Source: Candidatus Hydrogenedentota bacterium
GTDB taxonomy: Bacteria; Hydrogenedentota; Hydrogenedentia; Hydrogenedentales; SLHB01
Direction of reading: 5' to 3'
NCBI GenBank assembly: GCA_029552745.1
Contig: JAKPDK010000160.1
Location: forward strand, 62,001 to 126,000
DNA length: 64,000 bases
Shown here piece after piece: positions 44,007 to 52,591 of the stretch. The notes under the pieces were generated by a model, which searched no databases, was not told the DNA's origin, and saw nothing but the letters and a program-made list of their open reading frames with translations. The translations under genes and the position numbers were made by a program. Position 1 is the stretch's first letter, and every line of letters starts with the position of its first letter.

Positions 44007-46795
44007 GTCAAATCCACTACTTCCGTCGCGGGAGTCTCCGGAACATGCTCCAAGTAAATCCCGCGGAATGACGTCATGTCGAAGTTTCTACAGAACAATA
44101 CCACGTTATTCCATTCCCCAAAACGCAATTTGCTCCCTGCTTCAAAGAAATACGCCGTCACAGGACATGGATTCGGCCTTAGACGGTTCCAACAGGAGGG
44201 TGCTGGGTATACGGCACACTGACGTCCATTTACCCAAGCCTTTATGTCCAGTCCGAAAATCGATAGATCGATACCCGTCTTCATCTTTTGCTCCGCTGCA
44301 AATGTTTCCGGGATTTCTTCAACTTCGGAACCTGTTCGGATGGTATCGAAAATAGGAGAAGGTTCAAAACGAATTACCATGAAAAGCCGATCTAGATAAC
44401 TCCAACACGGTCGGGACAAACGAAACGGCGAGCTATCAATCAATTCAGCAAAATGGCCGGGGAAATGGACACGACTCGAAAGCCAAACATTTCGCACCAT
44501 TCCCAAACTCTTGTCCAACGGTTTCCCCTCAAAATCGCCCGTAGCCAGTCGATCTCGGTGTTGTTCATACGAACCGGACCGCCAAGCCCAATTTTTGATC
44601 TGTATTGTCGGCGTTTCCCCTGGAAACACGACCTCCACCGTTTTGTATCGATTTCCCTGACAAACACCCACCGTCACCGTCGTTCCCGCCTTACCTAACA
44701 AAGTTATCTGACTACCGCGTAATTCTCCTTCCGCCCCGAAAATCATGCACGAATTAGACCCCTTGTCCACATGGTTTTCATGAATAACTTCAAGTATTTT
44801 TGCCTCTCGGGGCTCCAACACGACTCGAACATCTCCAATGTGAGCGTAATAGCCTTTTTTAGGCCCCATGTAATTAAAGGTCTTCGGGTAAATCTCCCGA
44901 ACCAAGTACAATCCCTTTTCGGGAAGATTTAAGCTTAGAATCGCTTCCTGGACGTCATAAGAGTTGTTAAAGAGGAAGATAATCGCACCGTCCGGCCGAG
45001 CACTGGAATAACCGTCCACAGCATTCAACCCCGGTTCCTCAAAGATAGGTTCTGTCTCCCTTAAATAAGCCGAATTCTCCTTCTCCCAACTGAGCCATTT
45101 TCTTGCAAAAGCCTTGTCTTCTTCCGAAAAATCCATCGGGACCGGATAAAACCGGTGACGCAACCCAGTAGCCAGAGCCGAGATCAAGGCATATCTCCAT
45201 CCCACTCTGTCGTGGTAGAGATACCATGGGTACTTTTCAGCCCCAGGGTAAGGTACCTTTTCTTGATTTTCATGTGGGAAACCAATCGAGTTCCACAAAA
45301 AGATTTTCGGAAGCAGAAAATCATAATGATAACGAAAAGAAAAACGCTCTCCGTCGGCATACAACCGACCAATATGCAAATCAGGCAAAGCCAACGGACG
45401 GGATTCCGAACACACGCCTGTCGCGTCGAACAGACGGACCAAACCGGCTCCATAGCAACTGTAGTTTCCCGTTGCACTGACATGTCCGAATGTCTCTTTC
45501 AGAGCCGCAGCAACGTCAGCAAAGCTCTGAAACGCCTCGTGAAGCATCTCCCTGCGGTCAATTCGGTCTAACGAAAATCTCCCTGCCGTGTAATGCGGCA
45601 CTATGGGGACCCCGCTCACTTCCACCTCACGGAATCCATGCTTTTCCATTGTCGCAAGATGCTGTTCCACAAGGTAGTCACGAAATGCGTCCACAGCAAA
45701 ATATGCCCGAGACTCCGGCAGTTCGGAGCCCCCACCGAGGTCCATAGACAACCACCGCAAATTCTCCACATCGCCCCGTGACCAGAGAAACTTTGGGATC
45801 AATCCCCTATCTTTCATTCTTTTCTGGAGATAAGCCCACGACGGATATCCTTCCACAGAAGCCGCTGCACGTGGCAACAGGACGTGACGCGCCCCAAACC
45901 ATGAACACTGTTCCAGAACCTCCAAATCACTAGGACCCGCCGCGTTTTTCTCCGGACCTTTCATCTCCAGATACGGCAAACCCTCTCCCATCACTTGCTT
46001 CTGCAAATAAGCTCTGAACCAAACGCGTTCGCCAAGGTCCAGGAGTGCCCCTTTTTCGTGGTAAGGATTCGCATAAACCCTACCCACTAACGGATAAACC
46101 CCCACAATCGCAGAAAGCGACTGAAAACTCCGACCGGGTTCCAACATCGCGCTGGGGTAGTAGTCAAAGCGAAAGTTTTCGTCCTCGAGTTCAGCAAAGT
46201 AACATGGAAAATCCGCACAAAAGAAAAGCCCACCCCGCTTTGCCCGGTAAAAAAGTACCGGGTAAAACATACCGGCTTCGTGCAGAAGCACTTGATACCG
46301 CTTTGAAAGGGTGTGGGTAAATAAGGAGAGACGGCGAAGACGACACGCGCGCTTGATATTGCGAAATACAATATGTTTCTGAAGGACATGGTCACCGCGG
46401 CGAACTACATAATTTACATCCGCGTCAAAACATTCCCCTTCGTAATGGGCGACTATGGACGCCGCATCTGATGAGCTGCGTGCCTCCGCCCCGGTAAAAG
46501 CCAAACCGGATTTAGCAAATTCGCCATCGTCAAAAAGTCCTTGGAATGGTTTGAAACGCAATTCAAAGGCTTCTGAGGACACCAGATTATTATGGCGAGC
46601 TTGAAACTTGTGATGTGACTCAAGAAAAAGCTCCACATCGAAAAAACCCGTACCAATACGACAGCATTTTTTACCCACTTCCGCATAGGCGGGTTGGTCA
46701 CCGAGACCAATACTACCGGGTTCCACCACAGGACATATGTCCGCAAATCGGTGCTTCTTGATTGGGTTCCGCGAACGACGTCTATCTGAAACCAT
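43994..46795 (-). CDS. large putative carbohydrate-active protein, family unrecognised
   Basis: A 933-residue soluble protein without signal peptide. I cannot name the family. The sequence looks like a multi-domain glycoside hydrolase: a beta-rich N-terminal part (about 40-280), a central barrel-like region with many Trp/Tyr/His (WFGARHVLLPRAAASVEGYP, VPIVPHYTAGRF, KIFLWNSIGFPHEN), and beta-sandwich C-terminal parts that end with a carbohydrate-binding-like domain. GH13/GH31/GH36-type barrels share such features, but no diagnostic motif is visible. It has a near-consensus promoter upstream and is the first gene of an operon with two GT4 enzymes, so a link to glycan assembly or recycling is likely. 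AGAGG precedes the ATG by 5 bases. Confidence 0.6.
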   Translation of the reverse strand: MVSDRRRSRNPIKKHRFADICPVVEPGSIGLGDQPAYAEVGKKCCRIGTGFFDVELFLESHHKFQARHNNLVSSEAFELRFKPFQGLFDDGEFAKSGLAFTGAEARSSSDAASIVAHYEGECFDADVNYVVRRGDHVLQKHIVFRNIKRACRLRRLSLFTHTLSKRYQVLLHEAGMFYPVLFYRAKRGGLFFCADFPCYFAELEDENFRFDYYPSAMLEPGRSFQSLSAIVGVYPLVGRVYANPYHEKGALLDLGERVWFRAYLQKQVMGEGLPYLEMKGPEKNAAGPSDLEVLEQCSWFGARHVLLPRAAASVEGYPSWAYLQKRMKDRGLIPKFLWSRGDVENLRWLSMDLGGGSELPESRAYFAVDAFRDYLVEQHLATMEKHGFREVEVSGVPIVPHYTAGRFSLDRIDRREMLHEAFQSFADVAAALKETFGHVSATGNYSCYGAGLVRLFDATGVCSESRPLALPDLHIGRLYADGERFSFRYHYDFLLPKIFLWNSIGFPHENQEKVPYPGAEKYPWYLYHDRVGWRYALISALATGLRHRFYPVPMDFSEEDKAFARKWLSWEKENSAYLRETEPIFEEPGLNAVDGYSSARPDGAIIFLFNNSYDVQEAILSLNLPEKGLYLVREIYPKTFNYMGPKKGYYAHIGDVRVVLEPREAKILEVIHENHVDKGSNSCMIFGAEGELRGSQITLLGKAGTTVTVGVCQGNRYKTVEVVFPGETPTIQIKNWAWRSGSYEQHRDRLATGDFEGKPLDKSLGMVRNVWLSSRVHFPGHFAELIDSSPFRLSRPCWSYLDRLFMVIRFEPSPIFDTIRTGSEVEEIPETFAAEQKMKTGIDLSIFGLDIKAWVNGRQCAVYPAPSCWNRLRPNPCPVTAYFFEAGSKLRFGEWNNVVLFCRNFDMTSFRGIYLEHVPETPATEVVDLTCLQ

Positions 46796-46851
46796 TTGAA
46801 CCTCTCAAGATACAAAACCAGCTTCAATGGTCCACTTGCCGACTAGTTATA

Positions 46852-46880
46852 ATTATAGACCTTGCAAGAAGATATGACAA
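46852..46880 (-). promoter_or_regulatory. near-consensus sigma70 promoter
   Basis: On the minus strand TTGTCA (46880-46875), a 17-base spacer, then TATAAT (46857-46852), about 60 bases before the ATG at 46795. The -10 is a perfect match and the -35 has one mismatch (TTGTCA against TTGACA). It is the best promoter in the window and drives the large gene and the GT4 pair. Confidence 0.7.
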
Positions 46881-46924
46881 TCGAAAAAAGTGCGGTAGCT
46901 ACTCAAAAAAGAAAATTACACAAA

Positions 46925-47191
46925 CTATTCCGATAACGGGGTGGGAGATTCTGGTAGACTGACGGAACCCACATCATTTTGCCCGGAAGATGACATGCTG
47001 TCACCCTCGCTTACTTGCCCTTCACCAGCGCCCAAAGAGTTTTTCGGTGACTCCACGCTTTGTAGCACTTCTTGAATGCGTGAATTAGCCGTCTCTAATT
47101 TCAGCAGCGCCTCATCCAAAGCCTCATCTATCTCAGCCATCTCTTCATCTTGCTGTTTGTGAATTAACGGGCGTTTTTTAGCCGTTGCCAT
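46925..47191 (-). CDS. small acidic coiled-coil protein of unknown function
   Basis: An 88-residue protein; not recognised. GGAGGG lies 6 bases before the ATG at 47191, so the upstream TTG is not the start. Residues 13-45 form an acidic helix (EEMAEIDEALDEALLKLE) suited to a coiled coil, and the tail is Ser/Gly/Pro-rich and probably disordered. The helix loosely recalls the exonuclease VII small subunit, but the xseB signature is missing. It follows the HDOD gene by 20 bases in the hisB run. Confidence 0.5.
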   Translation of the reverse strand: MATAKKRPLIHKQQDEEMAEIDEALDEALLKLETANSRIQEVLQSVESPKNSLGAGEGQVSEGDSMSSSGQNDVGSVSLPESPTPLSE

Positions 47192-47211
47192 GACGATCCC
47201 TCCACTCACCC

Positions 47212-48090
47212 TCAAAATATAGGCAACGGAGAGCCGTTGAGGTCTTTGACGAGTTCTTCCACCAGAGTCTGTTTATCCTCATAAGACAAACAGCGTACTT
47301 CAGGCTCAAATTGTTGCCACGCCTCTGGTTCTTCAATCCCGCGCGTCTTTTCTTCAACTGCGCTTTTCTTATCCACCCGCGCCAACCGATTAGCTAAACG
47401 CACAACTGCGGCCAACTGGGGATCCTTTGCATCCGCCAGATACATATCGCGTGCAGGATGATGAAAATATATGGCATCTGTCAGCGTTTGAGGAAAATTC
47501 CACCGAAAACCCAGCGCTGCGCCTAACTCGGCATGAGTAAAACCAAAGGTTTCCTTTTCAAGACGGCACAATGGCTCCGATGCCCCACCGGAGCAACGAA
47601 AAACCGAACCATATTGCTGTCGTGCGTACCGGACAAATGCAATTTTGCCGATATCATGTAGTAGCCCCGAGACAAAAGCCTCACCTTGCATCACAAGCTT
47701 AAACCGACCGCTGAGTTTTCGTGCAAAAGATGCTGCGTGCATCGAGTGCTTCCAAAAAGCATCGCCAAGCAAAGCCTCCGCACGGTCATCACGAAGAGTT
47801 TCGACCACGGATATACCCAGAATAAGATTCCGTACTTCTCTCACACCCAGAATTACCAGAGCCAGTTTCAGAGTGCCCACATACTGGCGCATACCATAGT
47901 AAGGTGAATTACTCACCCGAAGAATCTTGGCAGCCAACGCCGGGTCTTTCTGAATAACCTTGCACAGGTCGTTCACATCCACCCCAGGGTCTTCGGTAAG
48001 ATGCATCACCTCGGTCACCACGGAAGGCAAAGCTGGCAGGTCTCCTACCTTATCCAGAATTTTGTCGAGTTTTTCGTGAGTTTCCATCAT
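47212..48090 (-). CDS. HDOD-domain protein
   Basis: A 292-residue HDOD signalling protein with the typical LPALPSVVTEVM start, ILRVSNSPYYGM, and GLLHDIGKIAFVRY. Its ATG overlaps the hisB stop (ATGATGG). Coupling of an HDOD protein to histidine synthesis is unusual and may only reflect compact gene packing. The product resembles the HDOD gene at 29968 in length and motifs, so the cell has at least two such regulators. Confidence 0.87.
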   Translation of the reverse strand: MMETHEKLDKILDKVGDLPALPSVVTEVMHLTEDPGVDVNDLCKVIQKDPALAAKILRVSNSPYYGMRQYVGTLKLALVILGVREVRNLILGISVVETLRDDRAEALLGDAFWKHSMHAASFARKLSGRFKLVMQGEAFVSGLLHDIGKIAFVRYARQQYGSVFRCSGGASEPLCRLEKETFGFTHAELGAALGFRWNFPQTLTDAIYFHHPARDMYLADAKDPQLAAVVRLANRLARVDKKSAVEEKTRGIEEPEAWQQFEPEVRCLSYEDKQTLVEELVKDLNGSPLPIF

Positions 48091-48680
48091 CTGTTCTCAA
48101 TTACGCCTTTGGTTGAAGGCACGCCAGTCAGACGGTTGTCTCGTGAAACGGCTTCATCCAACGAACGGGCAAGGGCTTTGAAAATCGCTTCGATGCAATG
48201 ATGTAAATTCTGTCCCCTACGTAAAACAACATGCATCGTTATACGGGCATTTACGGCAAGTGCCCGCAGAAACTCCTCCACCAGATCGGAGTCAAATTGA
48301 CCAACCTGCCCACGCGGCAATTCGCCTTCGAAGTGCAGGAAAGGCCTGCCGCCAATATCCACCGCCACTTCGGCAAGAGCCTCATCCATGGGGACAGCGG
48401 CGTGACCGTAACGAAATAGACCGGAACGGTCACCAAGGGCATCCCGAATCGCCTGCCCTATACAAATGCCTGTATCCTCAACTGTATGATGAGCGTCGAT
48501 GTTCAAATCGCCCTGAGCAGTAACTACAAGGTTCATTCGGCTATGCCGAGCCAATTGATCTAGCATGTGATCAAAAAAACCTACACCGGTTGAGCTTTCA
48601 CACTGGCCAGACCCTTCCAGTACCAGGGAGACTTTGATTTCCGTCTCTTTTGTTCTACGTGTTATTTCTGCGGTGCGCAT
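48087..48680 (-). CDS. hisB: imidazoleglycerol-phosphate dehydratase
   Basis: Dehydrates imidazole-glycerol phosphate in histidine synthesis. The ATG at 48680 follows GAGG by 5 bases, giving 197 residues, normal for the monofunctional enzyme without a phosphatase domain. Metal-binding motifs are GFFDHMLDQLARHS, IDAHHTVEDTGICIGQA and NLHHCIEAIFKALA. No other his genes are in the window. Its stop overlaps the HDOD start by 4 bases. Confidence 0.95.
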   Translation of the reverse strand: MRTAEITRRTKETEIKVSLVLEGSGQCESSTGVGFFDHMLDQLARHSRMNLVVTAQGDLNIDAHHTVEDTGICIGQAIRDALGDRSGLFRYGHAAVPMDEALAEVAVDIGGRPFLHFEGELPRGQVGQFDSDLVEEFLRALAVNARITMHVVLRRGQNLHHCIEAIFKALARSLDEAVSRDNRLTGVPSTKGVIENR

Positions 48681-48761
48681 GACCACCTCACCCCGTCTGG
48701 GATTAAAAGAAATGTTGCCCCATGCCCACGGTTTTTAGACCAGAACACTCTCTCATTTCTA

Positions 48762-49487
48762 CTATCGACCTAAATGCAGCCGCTGAGCAAGAAAGTGCGG
48801 CAGCTTACTGGCAATAATCCGCTCGGCTGCCTGTTCCACGGGATACTCCACTCGGACCAGTTCATACAAGTGCCGGTCGGTATCTAAAATCCCAAAGGCT
48901 GCCCGGGGATCTCCGTCACGGGGCTGACCAACAGAACCCGGATTGATAAAAAACATCTTTTCGTCCGTAATTTTGAAAGTAGAGTCATCTTCCAGCCCAT
49001 AGCTTCCGTCCAGCGAAAAAATTGCCGGACAGTGCGTATGGCCAAAAAAACACACTCTATGGCCTAACTGTGACACATAATCAAAATAAGGCAAAGCATC
49101 TTCCCAGGCAAAAAGATAAAAATCCCGATCCATCGGGGTACCATGGGACGCTAGAAAATGCTCGAATGACCTGTTGACGGGAAGCTCTCTTAACCACTGT
49201 TGATTTTCAGGCGTCAGGTGGTCCCGCGTCCATAAAGCGGCAGACAACGCCACCGGGTTGAACCCCCAGGGTTCTTCCAAGCCACACGCTACAGCATCGT
49301 GATTACCGCAAACAGTGGGAATATTGCGTTCTTTCACGATATCCACACATTCGTTGGGACTGGCATTGTATCCCACCACATCGCCCAGACATACCACCTG
49401 GTCTATTCCCAACGTATCAATTTTGTTCAACACCGCTTGCAGCGCCTCTAAATTGGCGTGCAAATCGGAAATAATCGCATATCGCAA
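48762..49487 (-). CDS. calcineurin-like metallophosphoesterase
   Basis: A 241-residue phosphoesterase of the YfcE/MPP type. The start is TTG with GAGGGG about 10 bases upstream. Metal ligands are all present: Asp8 and His10 (SDLHAN), Asp36 (GDVVGYN), Asn62-His63 (GNHD), a His in ASHGTP, and GHTHCP. A likely substrate is a phosphodiester or nucleotide, but this cannot be told from the sequence. It stands upstream of hisB with an 81-base gap and faces repeat element copy 2. Confidence 0.88.
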   Translation of the reverse strand: MRYAIISDLHANLEALQAVLNKIDTLGIDQVVCLGDVVGYNASPNECVDIVKERNIPTVCGNHDAVACGLEEPWGFNPVALSAALWTRDHLTPENQQWLRELPVNRSFEHFLASHGTPMDRDFYLFAWEDALPYFDYVSQLGHRVCFFGHTHCPAIFSLDGSYGLEDDSTFKITDEKMFFINPGSVGQPRDGDPRAAFGILDTDRHLYELVRVEYPVEQAAERIIASKLPHFLAQRLHLGR

Positions 49488-49576
49488 GGGAAACTTACCC
49501 CTCTTTTATGCTCACGCTACAAGATAAACACTTAGTCTGATGCGCTTATTAGATTACTCTCCGCGGAACAATAAAG
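49488..49576. other. upstream region of the phosphoesterase gene
   Basis: Contains the gene's ribosome binding site. No clear promoter pair; no small gene. Confidence 0.3.
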
Positions 49577-49998
49577 CAAATTATTGTATAAGTCCAGTAC
49601 CTTTGGCACTTTTTGTTGTGTTGAATAAGGAATTGAACATAGGACGTTGCATAAAGGTCATTAAAAGTAAGACACCGACGCATGGCATTTCCGAAGTACG
49701 TTTGAACTATTTACGAACCCCTTTGACCAATCGGGACTACTTGTTTTTCCGTATTACGTCCTATTCCGCTTTGGCCCGCCCCCTGTCATTGCGCGGAGCC
49801 CCGAAAGGACGACGTGGCAATCCCCTCAGGTATCAGGTGAGAAACCCGGAAGCGGGATGGGGCGCCACGCGTTGCGCCCTACAAGAGACGAGGGGATTGC
49901 TTCGTCGCTTCGGGGACTCGCTCCTCGCAATGACAACCGAGCGCGTAAGCCTGGTCTGTCTCCTCGATGCAGTGCCAAAGGTTTGTGAACTTATGCAA
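49577..49998. repeat. MITE-like repeat element, copy 2
   Basis: About 422 bases, same orientation as copy 1 at 15719-16270. The ends are an imperfect inverted repeat: TTGTATAAGTCCAGTA-CCTTTGGCAC (left, 49584-49609) against TTGCATAAGTTCACAAACCTTTGGCAC read from the right end (49998-49972). Inside, GTCATTGCGCGGAGC... (49785-49826) pairs with ...GCTCCTCGCAATGAC (49891-49934) over roughly 40 bases, ending in AATCCCCT/AGGGGATT. The loop carries a GGGCGC/GCGCCC stem. A reading frame crosses the element, but differences between the two copies fall on all three codon positions, so it is not a protein under selection. It lies in a divergent promoter region. Confidence 0.72.
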
Positions 49999-50128
49999 TT
50001 ATGAAAAATCGTACAACGTAAACCACAATATAGACAAGACGGATACGTCAATTTACCAAAACAAAATACGGCATTTCTATGCTATCATGTTGGGGAAAAT
50101 GGAAAATTAGACGGCAAGGGTCTCCTGC
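49999..50128. other. upstream region of the membrane-protein operon
   Basis: Lies between the right end of the repeat and the next gene. Contains AAGGG 8 bases before the ATG. A TTTACC/TATGCT pair has a 20-base spacer and is not convincing. Confidence 0.3.
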
Positions 50129-52555
50129 ATGGAGCATCAAGACAAAGAGACGAGAGAACCCCTACGTGAAGAACCCCATTCAAGTGTCACGGTAGACCAC
50201 ATACCCGATTCCTCTCACCAGCCGAAGCAAACCTGGTTTTTCCATATTACCACACGCCCACAACTTCTAGCGTCAATCGCAGGCGCTCTTCTTTCCACGG
50301 TTTGGCTTGTTAGTAGAATGAGTCCTGGTTTGGCATTCTCGGCTTGGCAAGCCTCTCTGTTGAGCCCGTACTGTTCCACAGAGGCACAGGTCGCCACGTT
50401 GATTACACCCGCACCAATGATCAATAGTTTGATCGCCATTTTCTGTCAAAATGTCTTCCCTACCCTCAACGCCGTATTTTTGCAGAATTTAATAACAGTT
50501 GCCGCAGGCATTTGCTGTTGCACATGTGCTGCATTTTTGGGTGCGTCATTCGCCAAGAAAATTGGGCTTCCTGATTCAGGTTTACAACTCCTAGCCGGAT
50601 TTGAAGCCGCCCTACTCTTAACCTTAAGCCCGCTGATGTCAGAAGAAGCTACGGCAGCATCGCCGGGCCCTTTTACGGCATCACTCGCTTTGATTGCGGT
50701 CGTACTTGCAACCGTTGCGGTAGAGAAAACATCCCATAAAAACATCTTATTACTAGTGCTCTCAGGTTTTCTGTGTGGTATTGCTACGGCGAATCACCCC
50801 TCGTTTTCATTATTTGTCTTTCTTATGTTTCTGAGCATCCTCTTGACAACCCGTCCTGAAAATCCCGGCATCAGACACGCGTTGTGGTTTGGAGTAGCCT
50901 CACTACCAGGAGTTTTTCTGCCCGTGGTTCTTGCCGTAATTCGGAAAGAATCTCTGCGTCAATTCCTCAATCATGCGCTGCGGACGCCCTACGTTACCCT
51001 TGGTGACGCCCCGCCTCAATCAGGTTTTGCAGACATTATTGCTGAGCAAATTCCCTACGGCCTTTTGGGTTTCGCTTTAGTCGGCACAGCTCTGTTATTC
51101 CTTGCATCCACACGCGGTATCGCGTGGTTCTGGTTTATCACTTTTGCCGTTCTTGGTCCCTTCCTGCCTTTTCTGACGAACCATTATGGTTCCAGCGATG
51201 TCACACATGATACGACAGCACCGTTATTACTCGTTCTCACCAGCGTCTCTCTTTTCTCAGCAATGGGTGCAGTGCTTGTCATTGAGCTGGTATGTCTGAA
51301 ATCCCCAAAATGGCATGTCCGCTCCATATGCCACTTCCTATTGTGCCTTTCTATATTGCTCATCATGGGCCCCCGGGCGCCCAGTCGAAATCATCCCCTC
51401 GCAGAATCGATCGCACGGGCATGTTTGAACTCTTGTCCCAACGACACCATTCTTATATCCGACGATGACGTGTTGACCTCGATGCTCCTAACGACACAAG
51501 CCGTTCACCAATATCGTTGTGACGTGGACATCGTGCCGGCACGGGCGCTCGCCCTTTCCTTTGTGCGTCCCAAGTTAATAGACTTAGCCGCAGAGCGCTA
51601 TGTTGTTTCTTCGGAGTTGTCCGTCGCGCAAAAGCTGGATGTCTGGCGTTTTCAACAACCCTGGCTTGTAGAAGAATTCGTTGGACAGACCACCCAAACC
51701 CAAGAAAACGGACGTGTGCCTTCTATCAAAGAATTGGCTTTGTGGGAGTTCCTTCGCGACAATGCACCCAGTCGTCCAATAGGATTCTTAGCTTGCTCGA
51801 GAGATTGGGTCTCCGCTCGCGCACACCCTTCAGGATTGATACTTGTTTTCCCCGCCACCGAACCATATTTTCGGGAACATTTTCAGTTGTTGGATACCTT
51901 CATCAGACAAACCCATGAGGTGCTGCGACAACACCGCGATTTTGCGGCAGCAAGGAGTGTTGCGGCGATCATCGTTCCACTTTCAGCAAACGCCCGCAAA
52001 AATGACGACCTGGAAAACGCAAGAAAATATGCCTCTGCTGCAGCCGATATGTTTCCACAGTCAACCGAAGCCCAACTCGCATCTCTTAAAGCTATAGCAC
52101 GTGCAGGAAAACGAGACGAGGCTCTGGCTCAGGCAACTTCCTACTTATCTTTAACCCGCGGCAAAGAAAATCCTGAAAAAATGGCAAGAATCATTCAGCA
52201 GGAACTAGAAGTCGCTGCTTATGAGGAACATATGTATAGGCTTCTTTTGGGTTACGAAGATAGCACCGCGTGGTACAAGCATTTTACTGACCTCACCTCA
52301 ACCCTTTGGCGCAATTACGAGTTCAAGAAACTCACTGACTTTTATCTTGCGTTGCTCGAAGAAAAACCTGAGGATGCATTTGTCTTATATCAGCTGGCGG
52401 CAACGTATGCCCAATTAGGCGACAGCAACCAAAGTAATTCGTATTTGTTAAAAGCAATGGAAATAGCCCCAAACCTTGTTGCAGCAAATCTGAGACAGGA
52501 CGGACGTTTTGCCCTGTTTCAGCCAAAGGGAAAAGATCTCTATGTTGGAGACTGA
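50129..52555 (+). CDS. large polytopic membrane protein with C-terminal TPR-like repeats
   Basis: An 808-residue protein. An N-terminal cytoplasmic tail (about 1-45) leads into about ten transmembrane helices (50-430). The remaining part is soluble: about 435-600 looks alpha/beta, and about 600-800 is helical with TPR-like repeats (AKKY-type helix pairs and ending with YQLAATYAQLGDSNQSNSYLLKAMEIAP). The membrane part recalls DUF2723/PMT-type transferases, in which loops carry acidic residues for lipid-linked sugar donors, but I see no diagnostic motif. It is followed by a secreted GH-like gene (36 bases) and a TPR-kinase, so it may be part of an envelope glycan system. Confidence 0.6.
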   Translation: MEHQDKETREPLREEPHSSVTVDHIPDSSHQPKQTWFFHITTRPQLLASIAGALLSTVWLVSRMSPGLAFSAWQASLLSPYCSTEAQVATLITPAPMINSLIAIFCQNVFPTLNAVFLQNLITVAAGICCCTCAAFLGASFAKKIGLPDSGLQLLAGFEAALLLTLSPLMSEEATAASPGPFTASLALIAVVLATVAVEKTSHKNILLLVLSGFLCGIATANHPSFSLFVFLMFLSILLTTRPENPGIRHALWFGVASLPGVFLPVVLAVIRKESLRQFLNHALRTPYVTLGDAPPQSGFADIIAEQIPYGLLGFALVGTALLFLASTRGIAWFWFITFAVLGPFLPFLTNHYGSSDVTHDTTAPLLLVLTSVSLFSAMGAVLVIELVCLKSPKWHVRSICHFLLCLSILLIMGPRAPSRNHPLAESIARACLNSCPNDTILISDDDVLTSMLLTTQAVHQYRCDVDIVPARALALSFVRPKLIDLAAERYVVSSELSVAQKLDVWRFQQPWLVEEFVGQTTQTQENGRVPSIKELALWEFLRDNAPSRPIGFLACSRDWVSARAHPSGLILVFPATEPYFREHFQLLDTFIRQTHEVLRQHRDFAAARSVAAIIVPLSANARKNDDLENARKYASAAADMFPQSTEAQLASLKAIARAGKRDEALAQATSYLSLTRGKENPEKMARIIQQELEVAAYEEHMYRLLLGYEDSTAWYKHFTDLTSTLWRNYEFKKLTDFYLALLEEKPEDAFVLYQLAATYAQLGDSNQSNSYLLKAMEIAPNLVAANLRQDGRFALFQPKGKDLYVGD

Positions 52556-52591
52556 GGAAAAATCTACAATTACATAGAAAGGAGTGCAAGA

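Noticed and set aside
45155-45571. 138-residue plus-strand frame
   Set aside because: Shadow of the large 933-residue gene on the other strand.
46925-47191. Exonuclease VII small subunit (xseB)
   Set aside because: The helix pattern is loosely similar, but the FEEAL...LExIV signature is absent and no xseA lies nearby.
49540-50004. 154-residue frame across repeat copy 2 (and 15616-15864 in copy 1)
   Set aside because: The two copies keep a common frame for about 45 codons, but differences fall on all codon positions and the rest is palindromic repeat; not a protein.
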